40,620 bases of DNA from Candidatus Woesearchaeota archaeon (lineage in GTDB: Archaea > Nanobdellota > Nanobdellia > Woesearchaeales > GW2011-AR9), in contig JAGVYL010000002.1 in NCBI GenBank assembly GCA_018303285.1, forward strand, positions 6,483 to 47,102. The letters run 5' to 3'. Below are positions 28,832 to 37,479 of this stretch, piece by piece. Position 1 is the first letter of the stretch. Each line of letters opens with the position of its first letter. The notes beneath the pieces are model-generated. The model was not told the DNA's origin, did no database searches, and worked only from the letters and a program-made list of their open reading frames with translations. The translations under genes were made by a program, and so were the position numbers.

Positions 28832-29711
28832 TTATTTTCTGTCTTCAATCTGCTTCTTTTTCTTTTCTTCTGCTAAATGCAGATAATTTTTATCTGATAC
28901 AATAGGTTTACCTATCTTCTGCTCTAGTTCTGTTCGAGTGTGTTTAGCAATATCGCCGCCTTCTTTGGCAGTGCTTACTAATTCTGGAATTCCTTTTGCT
29001 AATCTTTCTAAACAAGAAACTTCTGTTGCAACAATGCCGGAAGGAATTGTGAAGGGCATTACTTTTTTGCTTCCGATGTTCCCAATCGGTCATATGGTCT
29101 CTGAGGTTTTGATTTGACTTACTCAGTCCTTTGAATTGTTTGTATTCTCCAACCGTCTTGCCAAATGTCGCTTTAGAGATTTCAGTAGTAAGAATAGCAA
29201 AATCTTTCTCATTCTCAGCGCCCCTGTTTTTCCACTCATCTGTTAATTCTTGTCGAATAGCTATTCCTCGCAGTCTTTTTTCTATCCATGCAGGAGGATA
29301 ACCTTTCATTTCATAATATCCCTTAACTCGGTTTTGAGCCAGTTCAGGGTTTTCTATTTCTTGGATGCGTTCATGGCCTACTTTAGCTAACCATAATTTG
29401 AATGGCTCTGCTTTTGGAGAAGTTACAGATTGGATAATTCTAAGCAAAGTTTCAGTATTAGCACAGTCAGTTTCGTAATATTTGCCATCTGGGGAAGGTA
29501 ATTTCAGGTGTACGATTTTTTCGTACAACTCGAATCCTTCTTCTTTCAGTCTTATCTTAAGATCCGACCAATACCTGCGAGGAATAGAACTTTCAGTTAA
29601 TACTGCAATGATGTCAACGATAGAAAAAAACCACTGACCTTCGTGCAAAATCCGTCTGATGGTTCTATCTTGAAATACTATTAATCCATTCTTAGTCTCT
29701 TTTTCTACCAT
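28832..29711 (-). pseudogene. Bro-N / DinD-like (phage antirepressor-type) protein, frameshifted
   Basis: VFQDRTIRRILHEGQWFFSIVDIIAVLT..., NLRDHMTDWE; C-terminal part ATEVSCLERLAKG...EGGDIAKHTRTELEQKIGKPIVSDKNYL is in the +1 frame, near an A6 run. Confidence 0.8.
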
Positions 29712-29755
29712 CCTGAACCTTAAAATAACTTTCGTTTAAATATTTTCTTAAAACG

Positions 29756-29971
29756 CTAACGAACCAGGCGTAATGGGGAAAGTTCCATGCTAGAAGAGAT
29801 TCTTTCAACAATGTCATTTGGTAAGATTCCTTGAGTAACATTGATCATCTGCTTTTCAAAAGCTTTACGAAAACTTTTTGGATGGAGGTCGAGGGAGATA
29901 TCTAACGGCAAACAACGAACGATTTTATGACCAAAGTCTGGATGGAATCTTTTCATATATCTCACCTCCAA
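29756..29971 (-). CDS. Small hypothetical protein
   Basis: SD GGAGGTGA several nt upstream of an ATG (MKRFHPDFGHKIVRCLPLDISLDLH). Confidence 0.5.
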   Translation of the reverse strand: MEVRYMKRFHPDFGHKIVRCLPLDISLDLHPKSFRKAFEKQMINVTQGILPNDIVERISSSMELSPLRLVR

Positions 29972-30079
29972 AGGGAAATATGGTTTTATTAATTTTTTAT
30001 TTAGTAGTTTGTAGCGGGTGGGGGGAAAAGAGGAAACCCACCCTGCAAACCACGAACAAATATTAATGGGGGGCTGGGC

Positions 30080-30196
30080 TTTATATATCCCGCGAGGGAG
30101 GTTGACCAGTGGCTAGTGGCTTGTTTTCAATATGGAAATAATAAAAACTAATATGATTAACTACTCTAACGGCGAGGCGTATTTTCGCGTTATGGG
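30080..30196. repeat. Copy 1 of ~110-bp dispersed noncoding repeat
   Basis: Shares exact 17-mer CCAGTGGCTAGTGGCTT (30106-30122) plus flanking similarity with 35851-35960. Confidence 0.8.
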
Positions 30197-30457
30197 CCGA
30201 GCAACGACAAAAGTTTCCCGAATAAATTTATAAAAAATCGGTAATTTTTGACAATTCCACATAACAAGTGTTATGTTTAATTTTTTCTCCGCTCTATGAG
30301 TAAACCGAAAATGCCTGTCATTGATACCTACACCTATACGGAAAAGACGGAATTGCTTCGCAACTTTCTATAACAAGGTATAAGTGTAATTTTTACTTAC
30401 TAAACGACGAGAGGGGAAGTTCCGTAACGACTTAGAATTAATATAAAGTTATAGGAA

Positions 30458-30727
30458 TTAATCGGAATATCTTCGATATATGAACAAAGCGATAATTATC
30501 AAGCCGATGAGTCCAGCAATACCAGAGACAAGAAAGTAACCATTTGTTAGAATACTTAATGATTTCTTTCCTTGTTCTAAAGTATTATTGGCATATTCAT
30601 TTTCGCCTAGAGGACTTTCCTGTAACTCATTAAGTAACGAAAATAGAAAAACTATTATCAAGATAAATACTATCATACTTACTATTCCTTTAAAATCTAG
30701 AAGTTTTTCTAACATGAGATCATCCAA
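30458..30727 (-). CDS. Small membrane protein (2 TM)
   Basis: Two hydrophobic spans; 8-nt overlap with the upstream gene. Confidence 0.55.
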   Translation of the reverse strand: MDDLMLEKLLDFKGIVSMIVFILIIVFLFSLLNELQESPLGENEYANNTLEQGKKSLSILTNGYFLVSGIAGLIGLIIIALFIYRRYSD

Positions 30728-31076
30728 TAGGTAATACGCTATTCATTTTAGCATTCATTAAAGTAAAGTATAAAATAATAATACAAAAAATCATAGCTAA
30801 TGATAAGTAAAAACTCCAATTAATTAATTTTTCATCATCTTTTTTAATTCCCATAAATGAAAGGATCAAAGAAGCTACTCCAAATAATATTAAAAGTGTC
30901 ATTAATATAGTAAAAACCATTATATTTTTAATTATAACATTCTGAAGAAACAGATTAAAAACGCCAACAGCGATACCTAAGAATATGAGTGTGCCGGTAT
31001 AAACTAATTTGGCGGCTTCAATACTCCAATTTTTAGGATTATTGGCCAAGCTTGACCTCTGTTTCTTTTTCATCAA
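30720..31076 (-). CDS. Small multi-TM membrane protein
   Basis: About three hydrophobic spans; 38-nt overlap with the upstream gene. Confidence 0.6.
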   Translation of the reverse strand: MMKKKQRSSLANNPKNWSIEAAKLVYTGTLIFLGIAVGVFNLFLQNVIIKNIMVFTILMTLLILFGVASLILSFMGIKKDDEKLINWSFYLSLAMIFCIIILYFTLMNAKMNSVLPIG

Positions 31077-31488
31077 CTTTTATCCAATTTGAATTCTTAA
31101 AATCATATATTTCGGCTTTAATTAACCAACTACCTTCCTGCACCGGCGGCTTTTCTGGTATAACAATTGAATGTTCTCCAACCCCAACATTTATTCGTTC
31201 TTCAAGTGAAATTGGTTTAAAGATAGGTAGAATCCAATGTGCTTCCACTTTCAATGCGTATTTTCCTTCCGCACCTTTCTGTTCAAACAATTGTATATAT
31301 GGCACTTTAACTGTTTGAATATTTAAGTAGTCAATTTTTGGATTGTTATCTGAGTCCAGTTTTATACCTATATGAACTTCTTGTCTTTCTTGAGTTGGAA
31401 CAATAAATAAAAATATTGCAATAATAAATATTAGTATAATCACCCCAGAACCAATTGCTACATTTCCTTTTTTAGACTTGAATTTCAT
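31039..31488 (-). CDS. Membrane-anchored protein with extracellular beta-rich domain
   Basis: Single N-terminal TM (GVIILIFIIAIFLFIV); starts 1 nt after the MTase stop. Confidence 0.6.
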   Translation of the reverse strand: MKFKSKKGNVAIGSGVIILIFIIAIFLFIVPTQERQEVHIGIKLDSDNNPKIDYLNIQTVKVPYIQLFEQKGAEGKYALKVEAHWILPIFKPISLEERINVGVGEHSIVIPEKPPVQEGSWLIKAEIYDFKNSNWIKVDEKETEVKLGQ

Positions 31489-31489
31489 T

Positions 31490-32290
31490 TTACTTCACAA
31501 TATTAATTTCAACATCTTCCCCGATTTTTTTCTGCACTGGTCTTAATCTCTTCTCAATAATCTTAAGATATTTCTCCTCTCGGTCTATACCAATAGAATT
31601 TCTTCCCATTGCTAAAGCAACCGCAGAAGTAGTTCCAGAACCAACAAATGGGTCTAAAACTGTTTCTCCGGGCTTAGTACAAGCTAATATTATTCTTCTC
31701 AGTAACTCCTCTGGCTTCTGTGTGGGATGTTCACCCGCCCATTTCTCTTTCTTTGATGTGAGAGGGATACTCCAGACATTTCTCGTTTGCTTACCTTTTG
31801 GGTTGATATCATCCCATATTTTATTTTTGGTGTCTTCATAATTAAATGTCCATTTCATCCCATTTCCATTTTTAGAAGCCCAAATAAGATGCTCAGCACT
31901 TTCTGTAAAAAATCTACAAGTAATATTCGGTTGGGCATTGGGTTTAAACCAGACCACATGATTATTTACTTTTAGATCCGTAAAGTTCTGAATAATATAA
32001 CCCAGTTGATAGATATTATGAAAAGAACCACAAACCCACAAGCTACCACCATGCTTCAAAACACGAGTACATTCTTTAATCCATTTAGCATTAAATTGAA
32101 AAAATTCATCTTTAGTAAAAATATCCCAGCCTTCCTGCATGGTAACGTGCTTACTATACTTCCATCCCAATCCTTTTTTCTTAGACATATTGTAAGGCGG
32201 ATCAGCGAAAACTAAATCCACGCTTTCGTCAGGAATGCCCTTTAATTTTTCTAAAGCGTCTCCAATTATGATTTTATGCGTAGTTTTCAT
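31490..32290 (-). CDS. DNA adenine (N6) / N4-type amino-methyltransferase, DPPY first, FxGxG last
   Basis: LVFADPPYNMSKKKG ... EHPTQKPEELLRRIILACTKPGETVLDPFVGSGTTSAVALAMGR. Confidence 0.93.
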   Translation of the reverse strand: MKTTHKIIIGDALEKLKGIPDESVDLVFADPPYNMSKKKGLGWKYSKHVTMQEGWDIFTKDEFFQFNAKWIKECTRVLKHGGSLWVCGSFHNIYQLGYIIQNFTDLKVNNHVVWFKPNAQPNITCRFFTESAEHLIWASKNGNGMKWTFNYEDTKNKIWDDINPKGKQTRNVWSIPLTSKKEKWAGEHPTQKPEELLRRIILACTKPGETVLDPFVGSGTTSAVALAMGRNSIGIDREEKYLKIIEKRLRPVQKKIGEDVEINIVK

Positions 32291-32427
32291 TTACCGTTAC
32301 CTTCAACCCATTCTTTCATAAGTGTGTTTATCTTTGTTGAAACTTTCATATCATTATTTTCACAACAATCTTTAAATTTATCCAGAACTTCTTTATCAAC
32401 CGTGATATTAAGCGGAACTTTTCCCAT
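32287..32427 (-). CDS. Ribbon-helix-helix (CopG-like) small protein, 46 aa (absent from supplied ORF track)
   Basis: MGKVPLNITVDKEVLDKFKDCCENNDMKVSTKINTLMKEWVEGNGK; SD GAGGGGGT; TGA overlaps the MTase ATG. Confidence 0.75.
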   Translation of the reverse strand: MGKVPLNITVDKEVLDKFKDCCENNDMKVSTKINTLMKEWVEGNGK

Positions 32428-32507
32428 TTTACCCCCTCTTTACTAATATTGATTAATAAATAGTAATATACATAACTCTTTTATAAAGTTTTCTAATCTC
32501 CATTCAT

Positions 32508-33044
32508 ATGGTTCTGGAATGGAAGCCCAAAAAGAAAGATAAAGTACAAGCGTTTAAAGAATTCTCTCTACAAGACGGAGCAGTTATTGGCGTGTTTCAG
32601 GGTTCTAAAGGGAAAAATCCAGACTTAGATATTGTTGTAAAGTACAAAGATAAATTCACTAAGAGGGTGGTTAGGACACCAAAACATATCCATTGGGTAA
32701 TAGACTTACTTATCAAGAAAGAACATGACCAAGAACTAACTTTAGAATTCATAAATTACTTATTTTCTATGTATGATAAAATTCAACCATTCAAAAATAA
32801 AGCGGAACAGCAAAAATGTGAGTTAAAATTTACAAGTCCAGAAAAATTGAAAAAATATGCTCCATTAAATAAATTTGGAGAGCATTCTGTAGAATTTATT
32901 GGCCATATTATTGAGCTTCTAAGCATTGAGGAAAAAACAGGATTTGAGGGAGCATTCATGTTTAAGAATGTCCTTCAAGCACTAAAAGAAGAAAAAGACA
33001 TTTTCTCGATCGTATCTACCGCAACGCATAACGGAAGACTCTAA
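32508..33044 (+). CDS. Hypothetical protein, divergent from the MTase operon (candidate restriction partner)
   Basis: Complete ORF adjacent to MTase; NPDLDIVVKYKDK is a weak PD-(D/E)xK-like string. Confidence 0.55.
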   Translation: MVLEWKPKKKDKVQAFKEFSLQDGAVIGVFQGSKGKNPDLDIVVKYKDKFTKRVVRTPKHIHWVIDLLIKKEHDQELTLEFINYLFSMYDKIQPFKNKAEQQKCELKFTSPEKLKKYAPLNKFGEHSVEFIGHIIELLSIEEKTGFEGAFMFKNVLQALKEEKDIFSIVSTATHNGRL

Positions 33045-33259
33045 GCGGAACTCCCCCTCTACGAACCTAAACTTAACTTTAAGTAAAAACTCCGGTATCA
33101 ATGGCATTTTCGGCGGAGAAAAAACTCTGTGCTTCTCATAGCGATTGCGATGCTCGGGGAGACATAAAGTCTCCCAAACATAACATCGTTATGTGCAATT
33201 TCTTCTTGGCCGCTCCCACTCATCCAAATCCTTTTAAATCTCCACCGTTTCCTTCTTCT

Positions 33260-33691
33260 ATGGCCGCTCATCGACTCCTGCTGCAACGAGTGAAGAAGCA
33301 TCTCCGTTCTGCAGAGTTAAGAAAAGGAGAAACTGTTTCAGTAGAAAGCAAGTTCTCTGCGGCCTTGCTGAGGAAATGTCTTAATGCCCTGCCGCTAGAA
33401 ATCCAGACTAAAGGAAACGGAAAAAAGCTGGCCGAAGCCACTCTAGATGATGAGATTTACACTTTTCTGGAATCTTTTTTGTTTAAAAGATACCAACCTA
33501 AAAAGAAAGCTGCCTTTTCCCTGCTGGCTCCGTTGACTGATGAAGAAGCAGTTAGATTGGCCCATTTTTTTGGATTTACCTTTAAACCAAAGCAAAAGAA
33601 TAAAAAGCTGAAAGTATTCCTTGAGAAATTAGGCGGAGAAGAACTGAAATTCCGTCTGCACAAGAGCATTAAGGAAGTAGAATCATTATAG
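33260..33691 (+). CDS. Hypothetical protein
   Basis: Internal ATG (MAAHRLLLQRVKKHLRS) preceded by TTTTAAAT promoter-like sequence; upstream part of track ORF not convincing. Confidence 0.5.
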   Translation: MAAHRLLLQRVKKHLRSAELRKGETVSVESKFSAALLRKCLNALPLEIQTKGNGKKLAEATLDDEIYTFLESFLFKRYQPKKKAAFSLLAPLTDEEAVRLAHFFGFTFKPKQKNKKLKVFLEKLGGEELKFRLHKSIKEVESL

Positions 33692-33722
33692 ATCATAGCA
33701 AATAAAAAAGACGGTGAACTGG

Positions 33723-34736
33723 ATGAAAATTGCTTTTTTTGAGATAGAAAGATGGGAAGAGCCAATTCTCAAGGAGCAGCTGAAAGGCCATGAGCTTTTT
33801 TTCTCTGCTAAACCATTGGGAAAAAGCGACTTAAAGAAAATAAAAGACTTTGATATTCTCTCGGTTTTTATCTATTCTTATTTAAAGAAGGAGATGCTCA
33901 GCTCGTTCACAAAATTAAAACTGATTACTACTCGAAGCACTGGTTTTGATCATATCGATGTGGAAGAATGCAAAAAACGAAAGATTGCTGTGGCTAATGT
34001 ACCAACCTATGGAGAGAATACTGTAGCCGAGCATACTTTTGCTCTGCTCTTGGCTCTCAGCCGCAAGATTGTAGAAAGCGTGGGCAGAACCCGCAGAGGC
34101 AACTTTGACTTAGAAGGATTAAGGGGTTTTGATCTTAAGGGCAAGACCTTAGGAGTAGTAGGCTGCGGAAATATCGGCAGACATGTAGTGCGAATCGCTA
34201 AAGGCTTTGAAATGAAAGTTCTAGTCTTCGATGTCAAGCCAGACACTGCTTTTGCCAAACTGCACGGCTTCAGATATGTGCCTCTGAATACTTTGCTGGC
34301 TGAGTCGGATATTGTTACCCTGCACGTTCCTTTAAATTCGCATACTTTTCACCTGCTTAATGCCAAGAACATGAAACTCTTGAAGAAAGGGGCTCTGCTG
34401 ATAAATACTGCTCGAGGAGGACTGATTGAAACCGATGCTTTGGTCCAAGCCTTAAAGAAAAAACATCTGACCAGAGTAGCTTTAGATGTGCTGGAAGAAG
34501 AATGTGAAATCCGGGAGGAACGTCAATTGCTCAGCAGCCACTTTAAACAACATACGGCTAATAAATGCGATATTCAAGTGGCTTTAGAGAACCATATTCT
34601 CCTTGCCCAGGATAATGTGATTGTCACGCCTCACAATGCATTTAACAGCAATGAAGCCTTGATGAGGATTTTGGAAACGGATTTAGCTAATATTCATGGT
34701 TTCCTAAAGAAAGGCAAAATCAATCTAGTGAATTAG
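33723..34736 (+). CDS. D-lactate dehydrogenase-like 2-hydroxyacid dehydrogenase
   Basis: TTRSTGFDHIDVE, GKTLGVVGCGNIGRHVVRIAKGF, INTARGGLIETDALVQAL, VTPHNAFNS. Confidence 0.93.
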   Translation: MKIAFFEIERWEEPILKEQLKGHELFFSAKPLGKSDLKKIKDFDILSVFIYSYLKKEMLSSFTKLKLITTRSTGFDHIDVEECKKRKIAVANVPTYGENTVAEHTFALLLALSRKIVESVGRTRRGNFDLEGLRGFDLKGKTLGVVGCGNIGRHVVRIAKGFEMKVLVFDVKPDTAFAKLHGFRYVPLNTLLAESDIVTLHVPLNSHTFHLLNAKNMKLLKKGALLINTARGGLIETDALVQALKKKHLTRVALDVLEEECEIREERQLLSSHFKQHTANKCDIQVALENHILLAQDNVIVTPHNAFNSNEALMRILETDLANIHGFLKKGKINLVN

Positions 34737-34759
34737 TTAACTTTATATATTTCCTTTGT

Positions 34760-35506
34760 TTGACTAGAAAAATGGTGAAAAAAAGAGCGGTGAAAGGAAA
34801 TGAAAAGAAGTGTACTCATTGTCACTCTCGTCTTTCCTGGCTTGTTTGGGGGATTGTAGCTATCCTAGTTGTTCTGGTTTTAATCTGGCTGCTAAATTTG
34901 CCCTCCGCCGGATTGTCCGGCAATGCAGCTTTGCAGACTGTTGCTTATATGCCTAAAGATAGCACTTTAAATTTTGAAGTGAAAATAGATGGATTAAAAG
35001 AAATGACTGTAACTTTCTCTGAAACTGTTAAAGATGCAGTCATCAAAGTTGATGAAATAAGCAAACCATCTTGGGAATTTGAGGGAGCTTTCTTGTCTGG
35101 ATTTAAAGTGGAATCTGCAGATGCGGATAAGATTAGTAATGTTAAATTTTTGCTGAAGATAAACGAAGAAGATTTTAAGCCCGTGGGATTAAAATTTGGA
35201 GAAGTGACTTTTTATAACGCAAACGGAGAGATGGAGTGGAAACTGATTAAAAAAGATGGCAGTTATCGATATTATGAAGCGGAAAGTACAGAATTAGGGG
35301 AGTTCATGATTGGCCGAGCAGCGATAGAAGCTATGCCCAAAACTCCAGAAGAAACAATCACTCCTGGGCCAGAAGTTTCTGAGGAAAAGCCGGTGGAAGA
35401 AAAAATAGCAAAAGAACAGCCAGTTGAGACCGCTCAACCTGTACAGGTCAAGAAGAAAAACTTCATCGGTCGAGCTTGGGCCGGAATAGCTAAGCTGTTT
35501 AGTTAA
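34760..35506 (+). CDS. Membrane-anchored protein with PGF-pre-PGF-like domain
   Basis: CTHCH N-terminus, TM span, ADKISNVKFLLKINEEDFKPVGLKFGEVTFYNANGEMEWKLIKKDGSYRYYEAESTELGEFMIG. Confidence 0.6.
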   Translation: MTRKMVKKRAVKGNEKKCTHCHSRLSWLVWGIVAILVVLVLIWLLNLPSAGLSGNAALQTVAYMPKDSTLNFEVKIDGLKEMTVTFSETVKDAVIKVDEISKPSWEFEGAFLSGFKVESADADKISNVKFLLKINEEDFKPVGLKFGEVTFYNANGEMEWKLIKKDGSYRYYEAESTELGEFMIGRAAIEAMPKTPEETITPGPEVSEEKPVEEKIAKEQPVETAQPVQVKKKNFIGRAWAGIAKLFS

Positions 35507-35592
35507 GTTGTTTTCTCTTTTTGTTTTCTGGTTCGACGAGATAATTGGTGGGAGAAGTAATTGATGGTATTATCCTAAAAACTCATGCAGTA

Positions 35593-35829
35593 TTAACAAA
35601 CACAATTTATCTTTTGCGCCCCGCCGAATGTATCGACTAAAAGGGTATGTATAATCTGTACCCACCCTTGAGCCAATGGTTCGTCCCTCTGCCTCATTTT
35701 ATTGATATATTGTTTAGAATCTGTAAGAACAAAGACAATATCTTCTATAACAAACCACCATTCATTTCCATGCCAAGTTTTTCTTATTCGCTTGCCTTCA
35801 AAAACGGCTAAGGCTTGATTTTGCTCCAT
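35593..35829 (-). pseudogene. Truncated Bro-N domain protein
   Basis: VFEGKRIRKTWHGNEWWFVIEDIVFVLTDSKQ...FGGAQKINCVC-stop; ends where full-length relatives read INCANTE. Confidence 0.7.
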
Positions 35830-35850
35830 TTTTAATGTATGAATACTTGA

Positions 35851-35960
35851 AGTTTATAAATCTCCCGCAGGGAGTTAGCCAGTGGCTAGTGGCTTATTTA
35901 GAGTATTGAAATGATACTATTAACTACTTCTATGAGGGGGCGGATTTTGGCGTTATTGGG
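35851..35960. repeat. Copy 2 of ~110-bp dispersed noncoding repeat
   Basis: Exact 17-mer CCAGTGGCTAGTGGCTT at 35879-35895; also ATTAACTACT and GGCGTTAT-type similarity. Confidence 0.8.
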
Positions 35961-35989
35961 GCTATTCAATCAAAGCTTTTTCGAACAGA

Positions 35990-36385
35990 GTGTAACAAAA
36001 CTCGCCTGCTCGGAGCTATCGTCACTGCTGTGCCGGAACCTTTTTGTATAACTCAAAGGTATCGAAACTACGATTTCGGAACCATCCTCGTAAAACTCGG
36101 AGGTATCCCCGACCTAAACGCTAAAAAATCATGGATTTTTGGCGTCCCGGAAATATAGAGTATTTCCGTGAGGTCGGGGCTTTACGCTCCTCGCCTATCG
36201 GCGAGTTTTGGAACACGACATTGCACGCTAAAGCGCGGGGCTTTAAACCCAGCAATGTCTTTGTAAAAAAAAATGCGAACTATCCCCGCTCTAAAGAGCG
36301 GGGCTTTTCCATTCGCATTTTTGAAACCTTAACAGCCTTCATCTCCACACTGAAGTGTGGAGCTTTCGGCTTAGTTAAGGTAAGA
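35990..36385. other. Array of nested GC-rich hairpins (possible structured RNA or REP/IS200-IS605-end-like array)
   Basis: Four modules with perfect or near-perfect stems: CCCCGACCT/AGGTCGGGG, ACATTGC/GCAATGT, AAATGCGAA/TTCGCATTT, ACCTTAAC/GTTAAGGT, and GGGGCTTT/GGAGCTTT after each inner stem. Confidence 0.75.
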
Positions 36386-36521
36386 ACTTATGTATGCCAT
36401 GTTGCACCTCTTTTTATTGACGATAAAACCATATTTTATAGACGAGAAGAAGTATTTAAAACTTATGAATTGTGGGACAGTCTGAAGTGTTACGCGGAAT
36501 TTTAAATAATTCATTTACTCT

Positions 36522-36947
36522 TCAAATATCCACAATCACTCTGGCCGTCCATCCGGCCTTCTCTTTCTTCACCTCAAAGAGATGCAGGGTAATGGCCTTG
36601 ACATCATTGCGGAACTCCTGAGTTTTCATGTTGAGCTTATCTCCTTTCAGCTCGGCCTGCAGAGAAAAATTTCCTTTCGCTTCTTCTACCTTTACTTTAA
36701 ACGCGGAGAAAACCAGCTGCTCTGCATCCTTAAGATAAAGCAGTTCTGAAAGGAAATCAAAGAGAAGCATCTCTACCTTAACATTTTGCAGCTTAACTAT
36801 TTTAGCAGTTTTCGGCTTGACGTCTTTTGTCTTGACCATAGATTCAGAGACTGCTAATGCCGCATTCTCAAACAATTCATTCAGACTTTTGCCATAGGCT
36901 TCAAACATAATGTCCGCGGTGTGCTCTAAGAATCTGAATTTGGCCAT
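36522..36947 (-). CDS. Archease
   Basis: MAKFRFLEHTADIMFEAYGKSLNELFENAALAVSE ... LLFDFLSELLYL ... VKAITLHLFEV. Confidence 0.95.
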   Translation of the reverse strand: MAKFRFLEHTADIMFEAYGKSLNELFENAALAVSESMVKTKDVKPKTAKIVKLQNVKVEMLLFDFLSELLYLKDAEQLVFSAFKVKVEEAKGNFSLQAELKGDKLNMKTQEFRNDVKAITLHLFEVKKEKAGWTARVIVDI

Positions 36948-36948
36948 T

Positions 36949-37479
36949 TTAATTGTCTCCCTGTACAATCAAACTTAGTTTAGCTACAAAATGGGTAGCA
37001 TTTTCAAATATTTCTTCCAATCGGCGTTCAGTGTATGTTTTTATTGCCGTATATCTGGCAATATGACTTTCGGTTTTAGCATCTTCAAAGTATTTTACAT
37101 ACTCATCTTCAAATATTTTGTATGCTTGGTTAAGAAGTTCCAAATCTTCTTTTTCCATTGCATCTGGTACAAGTAAATGACCTAAAGCAATCTGGGCTGC
37201 ATCGTGATCTTTAACTTCGTAACCCTTGTATAAAATAGCTGCTTTAGCCGCATAGAGCATAGAATAATACGAGATAGTAATAGCCCAATAATTCCAGTGA
37301 AGTTTCTGCGGCTGAGATTTACTGGGGTTTATATCCTTATGAAATTTAGCAATTTGCAAACTATTTTCTCCTTTCTGAAGAAAAAGTTTTATCTTGAACG
37401 GATTATCTGAAGGTACTATCCTGCCTGAACGCAAGAACTCTTTAAATTGTGTTTGATATACCGCTCGATTAAATTCCAT
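36949..37479 (-). CDS. HEPN-domain protein
   Basis: NYWAITISYYSMLYAAKAAILYKGYEVKDHDAAQIALGHLL; overlaps the MNT gene. Confidence 0.75.
   Translation of the reverse strand: MEFNRAVYQTQFKEFLRSGRIVPSDNPFKIKLFLQKGENSLQIAKFHKDINPSKSQPQKLHWNYWAITISYYSMLYAAKAAILYKGYEVKDHDAAQIALGHLLVPDAMEKEDLELLNQAYKIFEDEYVKYFEDAKTESHIARYTAIKTYTERRLEEIFENATHFVAKLSLIVQGDN

Noticed and set aside
33101-33259. N-terminal extension of the 196-aa ORF
   Set aside because: Promoter-like TTTTAAAT and a better internal ATG at 33260; the extension reads like noncoding sequence.
35990-36385. CRISPR array interpretation of the hairpin array
   Set aside because: Repeats are not identical and lack uniform spacers; no cas genes in the window.
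36131-36505. 124-aa ORF over the hairpin array
   Set aside because: Its frame simply runs through the palindromic stems; composition is unlike neighbouring genes. Treated as noncoding structure.
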